Translations under genes and position numbers: made by a program
The notes under the pieces: model-generated
What the model was told of the DNA's origin: nothing
Seen by the model: only the letters and a program-made list of their open reading frames with translations
Databases searched by the model: none
Shown: piece after piece, positions 28,297 through 37,490 of the stretch
Numbering within the stretch: the first letter of the stretch is position 1
Layout: the number at the start of each line of letters is the position of its first letter
Origin: an uncultured Acidimicrobiaceae bacterium
GTDB taxonomy: Bacteria; Actinomycetota; Acidimicrobiia; Spongiisociales; UBA5794
NCBI GenBank assembly: GCA_947258985.1
Contig: CAMYKI010000030.1
Coordinates: 1-52,815 of the forward strand
Direction of reading: 5' to 3'
DNA length: 52,815 nucleotides

Positions 28297-28674
28297 CTAC
28301 TTGGTGACCTTTTTCCTACCCGCAATGGCAACTGCTCTGCCCTTGCGAGTGCGCGCATTTGTATGGGTGCGCTGCCCACGTACCGGGAGACCACGGCGGT
28401 GCCTGAACCCCTGGTAGGAACCGATCTCGATCTTGCGCTTGATGTTCTGAGCGACCTCGCGTCGCAGATCACCTTCGACGGTCAGATTGGCGTCGATGTA
28501 TTGCCTGATCTTGACGACCTCGCTATCGGTCAGATCGCGCACCTGAGTGCCCCGATCGATCTTGAGATCGTCCAGGATGTGATGCGCGCTTGTGAGACCC
28601 ACCCCGAAGATGTAGGTGAGCCCAATCTCGACACGCTTATCACGTGGTAGGTCGGTTCCGGCAATACGAGCCAT
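28297..28674 (-). CDS. rpsM: 30S ribosomal protein uS13
   Basis: A 125-residue uS13 ([26 protein letters not shown]) with the basic C-terminal tail [16 protein letters not shown] and PIAG-like ending that contacts tRNA. Confidence 0.97.
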   Translation of the reverse strand: MARIAGTDLPRDKRVEIGLTYIFGVGLTSAHHILDDLKIDRGTQVRDLTDSEVVKIRQYIDANLTVEGDLRREVAQNIKRKIEIGSYQGFRHRRGLPVRGQRTHTNARTRKGRAVAIAGRKKVTK

Positions 28675-28680
28675 ATAGTT

Positions 28681-28794
28681 CTACCCCTGACGCTGCTTAT
28701 GGCGCGGGTTGGAACAAATAACCCATACGCGCCCGTGCCGGCGGATTACCCGGCACTTCTCGCACATCTTTTTGACAGATGCTGAAACTTTCAT
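28681..28794 (-). CDS. rpmJ: 50S ribosomal protein bL36
   Basis: A 37-residue bL36 read directly from the minus strand: [18 protein letters not shown], then [18 protein letters not shown]. The zinc ligands CxxC and the later Cys and His are all present, so this is the zinc-binding form. It shares four bases with the infA stop (ATGA). Confidence 0.95.
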   Translation of the reverse strand: MKVSASVKKMCEKCRVIRRHGRVWVICSNPRHKQRQG

Positions 28795-29012
28795 CGGTAC
28801 CTATAAATGATTCTGCCGCGCTCGAGGTCATAGGGAGACATCTCGATGCGTACCTTGTCTCCGGGGAGGATCCGGATGTAGTGCATCCGCATCTTGCCCG
28901 AGATGTGACACAACACCTCGTGCCCGTTGTCGAGCTTCACCCTGAACATTGCGTTCGGAAGAGGCTCGACGACGGTGCCTATTACCTCAATTACGTCGTC
29001 TTTTTTAGCCAC
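28791..29012 (-). CDS. infA: translation initiation factor IF-1
   Basis: A 73-residue S1-fold protein that blocks the A site during initiation. It starts at GTG ([16 protein letters not shown]) and has [19 protein letters not shown]. It is first in the infA-rpmJ-rpsM-rpsK-rpsD-rpoA-rplQ run. A promoter and a 7-bp hairpin (29022-29028/29035-29041) lie just upstream. Confidence 0.96.
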   Translation of the reverse strand: MAKKDDVIEVIGTVVEPLPNAMFRVKLDNGHEVLCHISGKMRMHYIRILPGDKVRIEMSPYDLERGRIIYRYR

Positions 29013-29047
29013 AAGAAATTACCGGCCCGGACATGGGCCGGACGGCA

Positions 29048-29076
29048 ACTATAGGAACTCCTATAGACGTGAGCAA
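29048..29076 (-). promoter_or_regulatory. sigma-70-like promoter for infA
   Basis: Minus strand TTGCTC, a 17-base spacer and TATAGT. The -10 end overlaps a perfect palindrome (CTATAGGA-AC-TCCTATAG, 29049-29066). The predicted transcript starts about 30 bases before the GTG. Confidence 0.5.
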
Positions 29077-29277
29077 ATCGCACGCTTCAGACGCGTGCGT
29101 CCTACCCGGCGTTGCCGTCCCCTCAATGTAAAGGCTGTTCCGCCGCTATTCAAGCGATTGTCGGGAATCGACCGGTTACTTGGCTAGTGCGTATGGGTTG
29201 ACGGATCTGTCCCAAGAGCCGGAGCGGATCGAGACGAGCCGGCCAGGAAGGGCCGATTCGTCGACCATACGTGCCGG

Positions 29278-29805
29278 CTACGACCAGGTACATCGATCCA
29301 TCCACGGTTCGGGGCTGAATGCTCCGCGCCTGTCCAGCAACGGCTGCCGGCCGGACAGATCGCTGCTGAACTCGGGGTTCCAGGGAAAGTGACCTTGCTC
29401 ATCAGCCCAGACGAGCTGCAACGCCCTCGGATCGTAGGACGCACCGGTTGCGGCGTAATAGTGGCTAGCTCCGAGCAGGTAGTCACACGGATACTTCCAG
29501 TACTCCTCTAGGACCGGAATCAGGCATGAGCTCACCCCGTTGAGCGTGAAAGGCCTGTCGCGCCCCCCGAGATGAACCCGACCCGATCGGATCTCATCGA
29601 CGACTGCACTGAGGCCACCGTGTCCGCCGTCGGGGCTGAGGCCGAAGACGATCAACTCGGGATGCTGCAGAGTCTTCAGCAAGCCGACCGTGTAGGCCCA
29701 GGGTGTTTTGTCCAAAACCGCAGCGGTATAGAAGTCGCTGCGGGCAATCGCCAGATCCATTTCGAAGAGTGCTTGATCAGAGGGTGTGAAACTATCCATA
29801 GCCAC
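29278..29805 (-). CDS. DUF4262 domain-containing protein
   Basis: A 175-residue protein with the family traits PWAYTVGLLKTLQHPELIVFGLS and a C-terminal GHFPWNPEF motif. The function of DUF4262 is unknown. It diverges from the ion-channel gene, 127 bases away by the chosen starts. Confidence 0.75.
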   Translation of the reverse strand: MAMDSFTPSDQALFEMDLAIARSDFYTAAVLDKTPWAYTVGLLKTLQHPELIVFGLSPDGGHGGLSAVVDEIRSGRVHLGGRDRPFTLNGVSSCLIPVLEEYWKYPCDYLLGASHYYAATGASYDPRALQLVWADEQGHFPWNPEFSSDLSGRQPLLDRRGAFSPEPWMDRCTWS

Positions 29806-29932
29806 ACCATGTCATCGCACTGTGACAGAAATCGGACTCTGCTGCTCGGACCTCAACTCGGCACCCTTCCGGCCGACAGGAGCGGTGGGAGCCGATCCCG
29901 CAAAACCGCAATCGACCGGAATAGCGCCACCG

Positions 29933-30967
29933 ATGTACCCCGCCGAAATCGAAACGATCGAGGAACCTGCAGACCTCCCAGGTCTGTCGGCGTTGGCCGC
30001 GAACCTCGGCGATGACAGCGGGGTCGATCTCGAGGGTGACCTCGTTGGTGCTTACCTGGCGGGCGAAGACCTAATCGGCACCGACCTGTCCGGCCGCGAT
30101 CTGACCGGTGCCGACCTCGCCGGCGCCAATCTCTCTCACTGCCGCCTCAACGGCGCCATCTTGCGGGACGCCATTCTGGTGGATGCGACTCTTCAAGAGA
30201 CCCAGCTACTCGGCGCCGACCTCACAGGTGCAGATCTCACCAACGCCAATGCTTTCAGTGCCATGCTCGGCAGGGCGAATCTGACGGACGCCGTTCTCTT
30301 CAACGCCACACTCAACGATGCGACCTTCTCCCATGCCGACCTCACCAACGCGGATATCAGGACCGCCAACTTGGAGGGCGCCCGCTTCCGTGAGGCCAAT
30401 CTGACGCACACAGACTTCTCAAAGGCTCGGATGAACGGAGCCGACCTGACGCAGGCGAACGTAGAGAACGCCATCTTCCGTGACACCGACCTCTCCAGAT
30501 CGCGAGTCAAAGCGGTCACCGGCTACTCGACGGCGGATTGGATCGGGATCGACATCCTCGATGCCGATTTTGCCGGTGCCTACATGGTGCGGCGCACCAT
30601 CATGGACCAGAACTACCTCTACGAATTTCGACACAAGAACCGGCTCAATGCCTTTGTCTACCAAATCTGGTCTCTGACCTCGGATTGCGGCAGGAGCTTC
30701 GGCAGATGGGCGATCGTCACCGCGATCATCGCCGCTCTATTCGCCGTGGGCTACACCTTCGTTGACATCGACTACGGCGACTACGAGACCGGCATCTCGC
30801 CCCTCTACTACAGCGTGGTCACCATGACCACGCTCGGCTACGGAGACGCCCTACCGGCATCGACGGCCAGCCAGGTCATGGCGATGGTTCAGGTGGTAAT
30901 CGGATATGTGATGCTCGGTGGAGTGCTCAGCATCTTCGCCACCAAGATGGGCAGACGAGCGGAGTGA
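29933..30967 (+). CDS. pentapeptide-repeat protein fused to a two-helix K+ channel pore
   Basis: Residues about 32-195 are a quadrilateral beta-helix of pentapeptide repeats A(D/N)L(S/T)xA, with roughly 25-30 repeats. A linker leads to a membrane helix (about 256-276), a pore loop with the potassium filter TLGYGD (300-305) and a second helix (about 312-337). This is the minimal two-TM channel architecture. I chose ATG 29933 (MYPAEIETIEE), which has no strong ribosome site; the frame extends further upstream and overlaps DUF4262, and a GTG at 29885 is possible. The repeat domain may tether or gate the pore; that is speculation. Confidence 0.85.
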   Translation: MYPAEIETIEEPADLPGLSALAANLGDDSGVDLEGDLVGAYLAGEDLIGTDLSGRDLTGADLAGANLSHCRLNGAILRDAILVDATLQETQLLGADLTGADLTNANAFSAMLGRANLTDAVLFNATLNDATFSHADLTNADIRTANLEGARFREANLTHTDFSKARMNGADLTQANVENAIFRDTDLSRSRVKAVTGYSTADWIGIDILDADFAGAYMVRRTIMDQNYLYEFRHKNRLNAFVYQIWSLTSDCGRSFGRWAIVTAIIAALFAVGYTFVDIDYGDYETGISPLYYSVVTMTTLGYGDALPASTASQVMAMVQVVIGYVMLGGVLSIFATKMGRRAE

Positions 30968-30989
30968 AGGGGTTCAAACGTTGTTGAAG

Positions 30990-31829
30990 ATGAAGCGAGC
31001 CAGGGAAAAGGCCGGGGGCGGAGACCTACGACGGGTCCTCGGCGCCGTCGAACTGCCCACGATCCCGGCTCTGGTGACAGCTGCCATCGAGCAGGTTTCA
31101 TCACCGGATTGCGACCTCCGTCAGGTGGCGGACACAGTGAGTAGAGACCCCGGCCTGGCGGCCCGTCTGCTCACCACAGTCAATTCCGCCGCCTACGCGC
31201 CGCGCAACCCCATTGTTGGTGTCACCCAGGCGGTGACCATGTTCGGTCGTAACCACCTCGAATCAATGCTGATCTCCCTGGCGGCGAGTCGGGCGGTGTC
31301 GGGTTCGGCAACACCCGGATTTGACCTGAACCGGTTCTGGACAGTCGCGGCATGGCGGGCTTCCTCAGCAGCGATCCTCTCGAAACGAGTCGACCGGGCA
31401 CGAAGCAGCGAGAACTTCTCGGCAGCGCTGCTCGAAGATATCGCCGTTCCGATCCTCGTTTCCAACAAGCCGGGCTATGCAAAGGTTCTTCATGACTGGC
31501 GAGACGGGGCGGGCACGCTGGCGGACCTCGAGCAGGAGACCTACGGATGGACGCACAAGACAGTCGCCGGATGGTTGTTTGAGGAGTGGGGGTTCCCGGA
31601 GTCTCTGCGTGATGCGGTCACCGAAGAGGGCAATCCCGAGGATGGGCCGGTTGATTATCCCGTGGTTCGGGTTGTCTCCTCGCTGTCCGAACCGCGTGAT
31701 CCCGACGAGGTGACGCAGACAACCGCTGCCAGGATCGCTGCGGTTTTCGGGCTACCCGAAGACGACGCCGTTGCGCTCCTCGGTGAAGCCCGGAGCGATG
31801 CGGCGACACTGGCGGATTCGCTGACCTAG
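30990..31829 (+). CDS. HDOD domain protein
   Basis: About 279 residues of HDOD (HD-related output domain), a helical fold found in bacterial signalling proteins. LRRVLGAVELPTIPALVTAAIEQ and DPGLAARLLTTVNSAAY are typical. No second domain is present, so it may act as a partner protein. A TTG at 30981 is an alternative start and has GAAGGGG eight bases before it. It follows the channel gene by 13-22 bases and is probably on the same transcript. Confidence 0.8.
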   Translation: MKRAREKAGGGDLRRVLGAVELPTIPALVTAAIEQVSSPDCDLRQVADTVSRDPGLAARLLTTVNSAAYAPRNPIVGVTQAVTMFGRNHLESMLISLAASRAVSGSATPGFDLNRFWTVAAWRASSAAILSKRVDRARSSENFSAALLEDIAVPILVSNKPGYAKVLHDWRDGAGTLADLEQETYGWTHKTVAGWLFEEWGFPESLRDAVTEEGNPEDGPVDYPVVRVVSSLSEPRDPDEVTQTTAARIAAVFGLPEDDAVALLGEARSDAATLADSLT

Positions 31830-31832
31830 CAC

Positions 31833-32180
31833 TCAGGACACTGGGGTGCCCCGATGGAATACCACCTTCCAGCCGTCATCCGTGCGCAGCCAGATCGACT
31901 CGCCGAGCGTTTCCCGATCGGCGATCCGGCTGCGGTACGTCAGAAGAACAACGGCAGGGCTGATCTCGGTAGCGCGGAAGTTCGAGGCCCGGATGTCGAT
32001 CTTCGCTTCGGTCTCCAACTCGGCGATGATCTCCTCTCGGTCATAGATTCGACCTGAGCTGCCGATTTCGACAAACGAGTCTGCAAGCAACTCTCCGACG
32101 TCTTGAGGTGAACGCCGCACCTGCGGGTCGTGAAGCCTTTTCTCCAGCTCGGTGAGAGTGGCTGTGATCTGTCGCTCCAT
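31833..32180 (-). CDS. DUF4440/SnoaL-like protein
   Basis: A 115-residue NTF2-like fold protein (MERQITATLTELEKRLHDPQVRRSPQDVGELLADSFVEIGSSGRIYDREEII, with the ending VVFHRGTP). Related proteins are small ligand-binding or catalytic barrels. It converges with the HDOD gene, three bases apart. The ATG at 32180 gives the family length; the frame runs on to 32249. Confidence 0.7.
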   Translation of the reverse strand: MERQITATLTELEKRLHDPQVRRSPQDVGELLADSFVEIGSSGRIYDREEIIAELETEAKIDIRASNFRATEISPAVVLLTYRSRIADRETLGESIWLRTDDGWKVVFHRGTPVS

Positions 32181-32284
32181 CGGTCCTCGGATGACTAATT
32201 GCGGTCGATCCGCGACCTCACCAACTCCTCGCTTGCTTTTGCGCCGCAACGGAATCTGTCACACCCGACCTGTACGTTGTCAGC

Positions 32285-33366
32285 ATGTTGTTCACCGATC
32301 CTTCTCTGGTTGACGAGTTCCAAACGGAACTGGAGGACATCACGGTGGCCATCGCCAAGCTCCAGGCACGGCAGATCACCGTCCTCAACCAGTTGGAGCG
32401 GGCGGGTGTTGCCAGCCGCGCCGGCGCTCGCACGATGACCGAGTGGACGTCAATAGAGCTCGACGTCTCAACCGGTACCGCAAAGGAATTGGTCGAAGCG
32501 GCAAACCGTCTCCCCCGGGATCCCTGGCTCCACGACGAACTTGCCGGGGGTCATATGACCCTGGAGCGGGCAATGGCACGGTTATAGACGGGAGCTTCAA
32601 ACTCGATATTGCCGCTGTGTCCCGGCTGACGCACAAATACCGAAGGATCACGCGTGCGGAGGAACGGAGCGTCTTCATGGACCGGCACTTCGTTGTCCAG
32701 CCGTCGCTGGACGAGTCGCGGTGGCGGTTGTGGGGAGAACTACCCGGATCTGCCGGCCGCGTCGTCGACCAGGCGCTGAGCGAGCGAGCCGACGAGATAA
32801 GGCAACTCCCGGGCGGGGACTATTTCACACGGGGCCAGCGACAAGCCGACGCTCTTGTCGGCATGGCCCAGGACTCCCTGGCCGGTGATGAGTCGAAGAT
32901 CGATTCCTCTGGCGCAAACGGCGTCATCTTCGTGGACCTGGATATGGCCAACGGCTCCAATGGTGAACTCGGAGCCGAGGTCGAATACGGGCCCCGGGTC
33001 GGCCCGAACACGCTCGAGGAGTTGCTCTGCGGGGGTTCGGTTCAAATCGTAGGTCTCGAGAACGGACGACCCGTGGTGGCTTCCGACAATTCCCGAGCAA
33101 TCCCGCCCGCGATCCGTCGCTTCGTCGCATGGCGCGACGGCGGTTGCTCGGTGGCGGGCTGCCACAGCCGGTACCGGCTCCAACCTCATCACATCCGCCA
33201 CCGCCGCCACGGCGGCAGCCATGATCCGGACAACCTGGCCGCGCTCTGTTGGTTTCATCATCACGTGGCCATCCACGGCGCCGGGTTCACCCTCGGTGAC
33301 GACAATCCTCCTGGATGCCGCCGTCTGGTCCCGCCGGCTCGGCGTCGGGCTCCGCCCGCCATCTGA
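32285..33366 (+). pseudogene. DUF222-HNH endonuclease gene broken by a frameshift
   Basis: The two halves of one actinobacterial DUF222/HNH protein lie in different frames. The first runs 32285-32587 and ends MTLERAMARL-stop. The second continues in another frame from about 32588 (VIDGSFKLDIAAVSRLTHKYRR) to 33366 and contains the HNH core CSVAGCHSRYRLQPHHIRHRRHGGSHDPDNLAALCWFHHH. The frame change equals one missing base or a 3n+1 deletion. By comparison with relatives about 15-20 codons also seem to be missing at the junction. The 13E12-type family is spread by mobile elements in actinobacteria. The catalytic His and Asn residues are intact. Confidence 0.8.
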
Positions 33367-33414
33367 GCGTATTTCGGCAAAGCCGACCGACGCCTCAACC
33401 CCGGCCGATAACGT

Positions 33415-33849
33415 CTACTCGAGCTCCATCACATAGGTGTGCGATGTCTTCTGCAGCGTGAAACCAAGCGCCGGGTAGAAATCGTGGGTGCCGTCCCGAA
33501 TCACATTCGAACGCACATACACCGTTGTGTGACCGTTTCGGCGCGCCCATTGCGCCACAGCATCGACAAGTTGCGCCCCGATCCCCTCGCCCCGGCGATC
33601 GGCGTCCACCACAAGCCCGCCGATCTCCAAGACGCGCGTCTCCTGAAGAAGCACACGATCGAGAGCGTGAACCCAGCCAACGATGTTGCCTGCGTCGTCA
33701 GCGACCAGTGCCAGCGATTCTTCGGTTCCGGCCACTCTGCCAAGCCGTTCCGCGATCTCGTCGCCGGCGACGTCGTAACCGAGCTGTCGGGCCAACCCAG
33801 CAACCGGCGCCGCATCATCGACGGTCATCGGGCGCATGACGAGGGTCAT
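33415..33849 (-). CDS. GNAT family N-acetyltransferase
   Basis: A 144-residue acetyltransferase with GGLVVDADRRGEGIGAQLVDAV as the cofactor loop. ATG 33849 gives MTLVMRPMTVDDAAPV; ATG 33837 is an alternative. Sequence upstream to 33975 is part of a tandem repeat, so the longer reading is rejected. Confidence 0.8.
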   Translation of the reverse strand: MTLVMRPMTVDDAAPVAGLARQLGYDVAGDEIAERLGRVAGTEESLALVADDAGNIVGWVHALDRVLLQETRVLEIGGLVVDADRRGEGIGAQLVDAVAQWARRNGHTTVYVRSNVIRDGTHDFYPALGFTLQKTSHTYVMELE

Positions 33850-33897
33850 GGACTCAAGGCTAGACGGGCATCTCTGCCCGGTGGCTATCGACACAAC

Positions 33898-34026
33898 GGC
33901 CTGAGTTTGACGCAACCAACCCAAACTTGAGCCCGACTCCATCCCGAAAGCGTGGCCTGAGTTTGACGCAACCAACCCAAACTTGAGCCCGACTCCATCC
34001 CGAAAGCGTGGCCTGAGTTTGACGCA
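33898..34026. repeat. 56-bp tandem direct repeat, two full copies plus 17 bases
   Basis: Units start at 33898, 33954 and 34010, exactly 56 bases apart, and begin GGCCTGAGTTTGACGCA. The two full copies match base for base. The third stops after 17 bases and runs into a perfect hairpin (34014-34023/34027-34036, loop GCA). Confidence 0.9.
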
Positions 34027-34050
34027 GTCAAACTCAAACCTGAGCGAAGC

Positions 34051-34830
34051 TCAGGCAGTGACCAGCATCGGCTCCGGCAGCGTCGACACCACCGGACCCT
34101 TCTTGGTGATGAGCACCGTGTGCTCCCAGTGGGCGGAGAGCTCCCCGTCGTTGGTGACGACGGTCCAACCATCGTCGAGAACCTTGGTTTCGGCAGTACC
34201 GATATTGAACATCGGCTCGATTGCGATGGCCATTCCCGCCTTCAGTTTGAGTCCCTTGCCCGGTTTACCGTAATTGGGAACATCGGGAGCTTCGTGCATC
34301 TGGCGGCCGATTCCGTGGCCGATGTACTCACGGACCACGCCGTAGCCGTGCGGTGCCGCCACGGCCGAGATCGCCGCCCCGACATCACCGAGACGATTGC
34401 CCGGCCGGGCCGCCGCAATGCCGGCCCACAACCCCTCCTCCGTCACCCTGATGAGCTCGGCAACTGGATCCGGTACGTCACCGATCGCCATGGTGAAGGC
34501 GGCGTCGCCGTGCCACCCGTCGTGAATGGCCCCGGCATCGATGGAGAGGAGATCCCCATCCTGCAGCCGATATCCGTCCGGGATCCCATGGACGATGACC
34601 TCGTTGGGCGATGTGCAGATAGAAGCGGGGAATCCGTGGTAGCCGAGGAACGATGACCGGCAGTCCGCCTGACGAATCACCTCATGAGCGACGTTGTCGA
34701 GTTCGAGCATCGTGACGCCGGGAACGGCCGCCCGGCGTACCGCGGCATGAACCGCAGCAACAACGGAGCCCGCCACCTTCATCTTCTCGAAGTCCGCCTC
34801 GGACTTCATCGTCATGAAGCGCCCGCTCAT
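34051..34830 (-). CDS. map: methionine aminopeptidase, type I
   Basis: Removes N-terminal methionine. The 259-residue protein has the pita-bread metal ligands in LSIDAGAIHDGWHGDAAFT, GHGIGRQMHEAPDVPNYG and the late GWTVVTNDGELSAHWEHTVLIT. ATG 34830 shares one base with the adk stop (TAATG). Its 3' end is flanked by hairpins and the 56-bp repeats. Confidence 0.96.
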   Translation of the reverse strand: MSGRFMTMKSEADFEKMKVAGSVVAAVHAAVRRAAVPGVTMLELDNVAHEVIRQADCRSSFLGYHGFPASICTSPNEVIVHGIPDGYRLQDGDLLSIDAGAIHDGWHGDAAFTMAIGDVPDPVAELIRVTEEGLWAGIAAARPGNRLGDVGAAISAVAAPHGYGVVREYIGHGIGRQMHEAPDVPNYGKPGKGLKLKAGMAIAIEPMFNIGTAETKVLDDGWTVVTNDGELSAHWEHTVLITKKGPVVSTLPEPMLVTA

Positions 34831-35396
34831 TATTCGACTGCTAGTGCCAGCGCCACCCGGGCGAAGACTTCGTCGATGCCACCGAAACCGTCAACGGTGT
34901 AGACAGTCCCGCCGGTTTCGCGGTAGTAGTCGGAAAGCGGTGCCGTCTCTTCCCAGTAGATGCCCAGGCGACGGGAGATGCCTTCCTCGGTATCGTCGGC
35001 GCGACCCTCTTGCTCGGCCCTGAGCAGCATTCGCTTCATCAGCTCCTCATGCGGAACGTCGAGCTGCACCAGTCCATCGAGCGGCGTCTCCAACACTGCA
35101 TCGAGCGCTCTTGCCTGAGCGACATTTCTGGGGAAACCGTCGAGGATGTAGCCGCAGCGGGCATCGTCCTGGCTCAGTCGCTCACCAACCATGGCCACGA
35201 CCAGATCGTCGGGAACCAGATCGCCGGCCTGCATGATGGCGTCCGCCTTTTTGCCGAGTTCGGTGCTGTCGGCAACGGCCTGGCGCAGCATCTCACCGGT
35301 CGAGATGTGCGGCACGCCCATCAGACGGGCGAGACGGGAGGCTTGGGTTCCCTTGCCCGAGCCCTGCGGTCCGAGAAAAATGAGCCGAAGACCCAT
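34830..35396 (-). CDS. adk: adenylate kinase, short form
   Basis: Interconverts ATP + AMP and 2 ADP. The P-loop is GPQGSGKGTQ and the AMP site is GYILDGFPRN. At 188 residues it lacks the zinc-type LID, like other actinobacterial adk proteins. I chose the ATG giving MGLRLIFLGPQGSG with AAGGAG upstream. It follows secY in the normal order. Confidence 0.95.
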   Translation of the reverse strand: MGLRLIFLGPQGSGKGTQASRLARLMGVPHISTGEMLRQAVADSTELGKKADAIMQAGDLVPDDLVVAMVGERLSQDDARCGYILDGFPRNVAQARALDAVLETPLDGLVQLDVPHEELMKRMLLRAEQEGRADDTEEGISRRLGIYWEETAPLSDYYRETGGTVYTVDGFGGIDEVFARVALALAVE

Positions 35397-35463
35397 CAGT
35401 ACTGCTCCTTGATAGTGAATCGCTTGGGGCAATCCTAAAGATTCCCCACCCAACCGGATTCTT

Positions 35464-35504
35464 GCGTCGCAAACCGGAACATATTCCGGTTTGCGACGCC
35501 AAAA
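35464..35504. repeat. extragenic palindrome, copy A
   Basis: A 16-bp perfect stem (35464-35479/35484-35499, loop CATA) containing a symmetric GGAACATATTCC core, followed by CAAAA. A second copy at 50751-50791 matches in 34 of 41 positions without gaps. It sits between secY and adk, 112 bases apart. Confidence 0.75.
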
Positions 35505-35508
35505 CCGT

Positions 35509-36816
35509 TTAGGACAGGAAGCCCTCGTAGTTGCGCATCATCAGCTGGCTCTCGATCTGCTTCATCGTTTCGAGAGCAACCCCGGAGACGATCAGGATCG
35601 AAACACCGCTCAACCCCACTGGAATATCGAAGAGATACCCGATGAAGGAAGGCAGAACGGCGACGACGGCCAGATATAGCGACCCGGGAAGGGTGATGCG
35701 ATTGAGGATGTGCTCCAGATGCTTCACCGTGGCCCGCCCGGGACGAATGCCGGGGATGAAACCGCCCTGGCGCTGAATGGTCTCTGCCTGACGCTCAGGA
35801 TCGAACTGTATGGCGGTGTAGAAGTACGTGAAGAACACGACCAGGAGACCGAGCATGAGAATGTAGGGCAGCGTCGGTGATAGTCCGCCGGCACCTGAAG
35901 AAAGCAGATTCTGGTCGATCCAATCGCGCACCGAGGCGCCCCAGCCTGAGGACGGCAACGACGAGGCCACCAGCACCGGGAAGTACATGATCGATGTGGC
36001 GAAGATCACGGGAATGACGCCTGCCATATTGACCTTCAATGGGATGTAGGTGCTCTGACCACCCAACACCTTGCGTCCCCGAACTCGGCGCGAAAACTGG
36101 ATCGGGATCCGCCGCTGACCCTGATCGATGAAGATGATCCCGATGGTCAGCAGGAGCATCACTACGGTCACGACGACGAACTGGTAGGTCTGTGAGTTCG
36201 CCCAGAGAATGCCGAATTGGTTGGGCAACTGGCTGACGATGCTGACGAAGATGATCAGCGACATACCGTTGCCGATGCCTCGCTGCGTGATCAACTCACC
36301 CAGCCACATGATGAGAGCGGTACCCGCGGTCATCGTGACGATGATCGTCAGCACGTTGCGGAGCGTGTAGTCCGGCACCAGATCGACGCCGTTGAAGAAC
36401 GATCCGTTGTGGAAGAGGAAGGTGAAGCTGGTCGACTGGATCAGGGCGATCGCAACCGTGAGGTAGCGAGTCCACTGGGTGACCACCTTGCGGCCGGCCT
36501 CTCCCTCTTCCTGTAGTGACTGCAGCTTCGGTATCACGACGGCCAACAGCTGCATGATGATCGATGACGTGATGTACGGCATGATCCCCAGCGAGAACAC
36601 CGACAGGTTCTCTATTGCGCCACCCGAGAACAGGTTGAGCAGACCAAGGAAGCCGCTCTCTTCGGCTGCTTCCCTGGCTATCACCAACTGGTCCAGGTCG
36701 ATACCGGGAACGGGAACAGCCGCCCCGAGACGGTAGATCGCAAAGATCATCAGCGTGAACAGGATCTTGTTCCGGAGATCCTTGATCCGGAACATATTTC
36801 GGAAAACGGACAGCAT
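35509..36816 (-). CDS. secY: preprotein translocase subunit SecY
   Basis: The pore of the Sec translocon, 435 residues with ten membrane helices. Typical stretches are RLGAAVPVPGID near the start, and the cytoplasmic loop with FSRRVRGRKVLGGQSTYIPLKVNMAGVIPVIFA. SecE and SecG are encoded elsewhere. Confidence 0.96.
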   Translation of the reverse strand: MLSVFRNMFRIKDLRNKILFTLMIFAIYRLGAAVPVPGIDLDQLVIAREAAEESGFLGLLNLFSGGAIENLSVFSLGIMPYITSSIIMQLLAVVIPKLQSLQEEGEAGRKVVTQWTRYLTVAIALIQSTSFTFLFHNGSFFNGVDLVPDYTLRNVLTIIVTMTAGTALIMWLGELITQRGIGNGMSLIIFVSIVSQLPNQFGILWANSQTYQFVVVTVVMLLLTIGIIFIDQGQRRIPIQFSRRVRGRKVLGGQSTYIPLKVNMAGVIPVIFATSIMYFPVLVASSLPSSGWGASVRDWIDQNLLSSGAGGLSPTLPYILMLGLLVVFFTYFYTAIQFDPERQAETIQRQGGFIPGIRPGRATVKHLEHILNRITLPGSLYLAVVAVLPSFIGYLFDIPVGLSGVSILIVSGVALETMKQIESQLMMRNYEGFLS

Positions 36817-36870
36817 TTGCGATTACCTCTGGGGGGACGTTAGCGGCTCGTCAGCTATGCAGACTGGTGA

Positions 36871-37308
36871 CTACTTGACAACCTCGACCGAGCCACCGGC
36901 AGCTTTTATCTTCTCTACAGCGCCGAGACTGAACGAGTGAGCATGCACGGTGAGGGCACGATCGATCTCTCCTTCACCGAGGATCTTGATCGGACCCCGC
37001 TTCTTGGCGAGACCGCGACTACGGAGATCCTGCGGAGTGATGGTCGTGCCGGCATCGAACTCAGCCAGCCGCTCGACGTTGACAACGGCGTAGACAATCT
37101 TGTTGCGATTCTTGAAGCCCTTGAGCTTGGGCAGACGCCGCTGCAACGGCATCTGGCCGCCCTCGAACCCGGGACGGACCTTGCTTCTGGCCTTCTGGCC
37201 CTTGGTCCCGCGACCGGCGGTCTTCCCACGTCGACCGGCTTCGCCGCGCCCAACCCGGATCTTGCGCTTCTTCGAGCCCTCAGGGGGCCGGAGATGATGC
37301 AGTTTCAT
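36871..37308 (-). CDS. rplO: 50S ribosomal protein uL15
   Basis: A 145-residue uL15 ([41 protein letters not shown]). The ATG shares one base with the rpmD stop. Confidence 0.96.
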   Translation of the reverse strand: MKLHHLRPPEGSKKRKIRVGRGEAGRRGKTAGRGTKGQKARSKVRPGFEGGQMPLQRRLPKLKGFKNRNKIVYAVVNVERLAEFDAGTTITPQDLRSRGLAKKRGPIKILGEGEIDRALTVHAHSFSLGAVEKIKAAGGSVEVVK

Positions 37309-37490
37309 CAGACTTCCTCCACGTCCAGCAGATGCCGAGCACGGAAAACCAGACCGCGCACATCAGGGGTGTCGGGGCGCTCCACGGACTGGCGAATCTT
37401 GCGCAGACCGAGCGTCTCGACTGTTGCCTTCGTCTTTGGCTTCTCACCGATGGTGCTCTTCACCAGGGTGATCTTCAGTGTCTTCGCCAT
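37308..37490 (-). CDS. rpmD: 50S ribosomal protein uL30
   Basis: A 60-residue uL30 ([28 protein letters not shown]). It is in the standard rpsE-rpmD-rplO order with one-base overlaps. Confidence 0.95.
   Translation of the reverse strand: MAKTLKITLVKSTIGEKPKTKATVETLGLRKIRQSVERPDTPDVRGLVFRARHLLDVEEV

Noticed and set aside
30918..30989. N-terminal extension of the HDOD protein
   Set aside because: It lies inside the channel gene and has no HDOD similarity.
33885..34172. Minus-strand ORF across the 56-base repeats
   Set aside because: It only translates the tandem repeat and the end of map; no domain.
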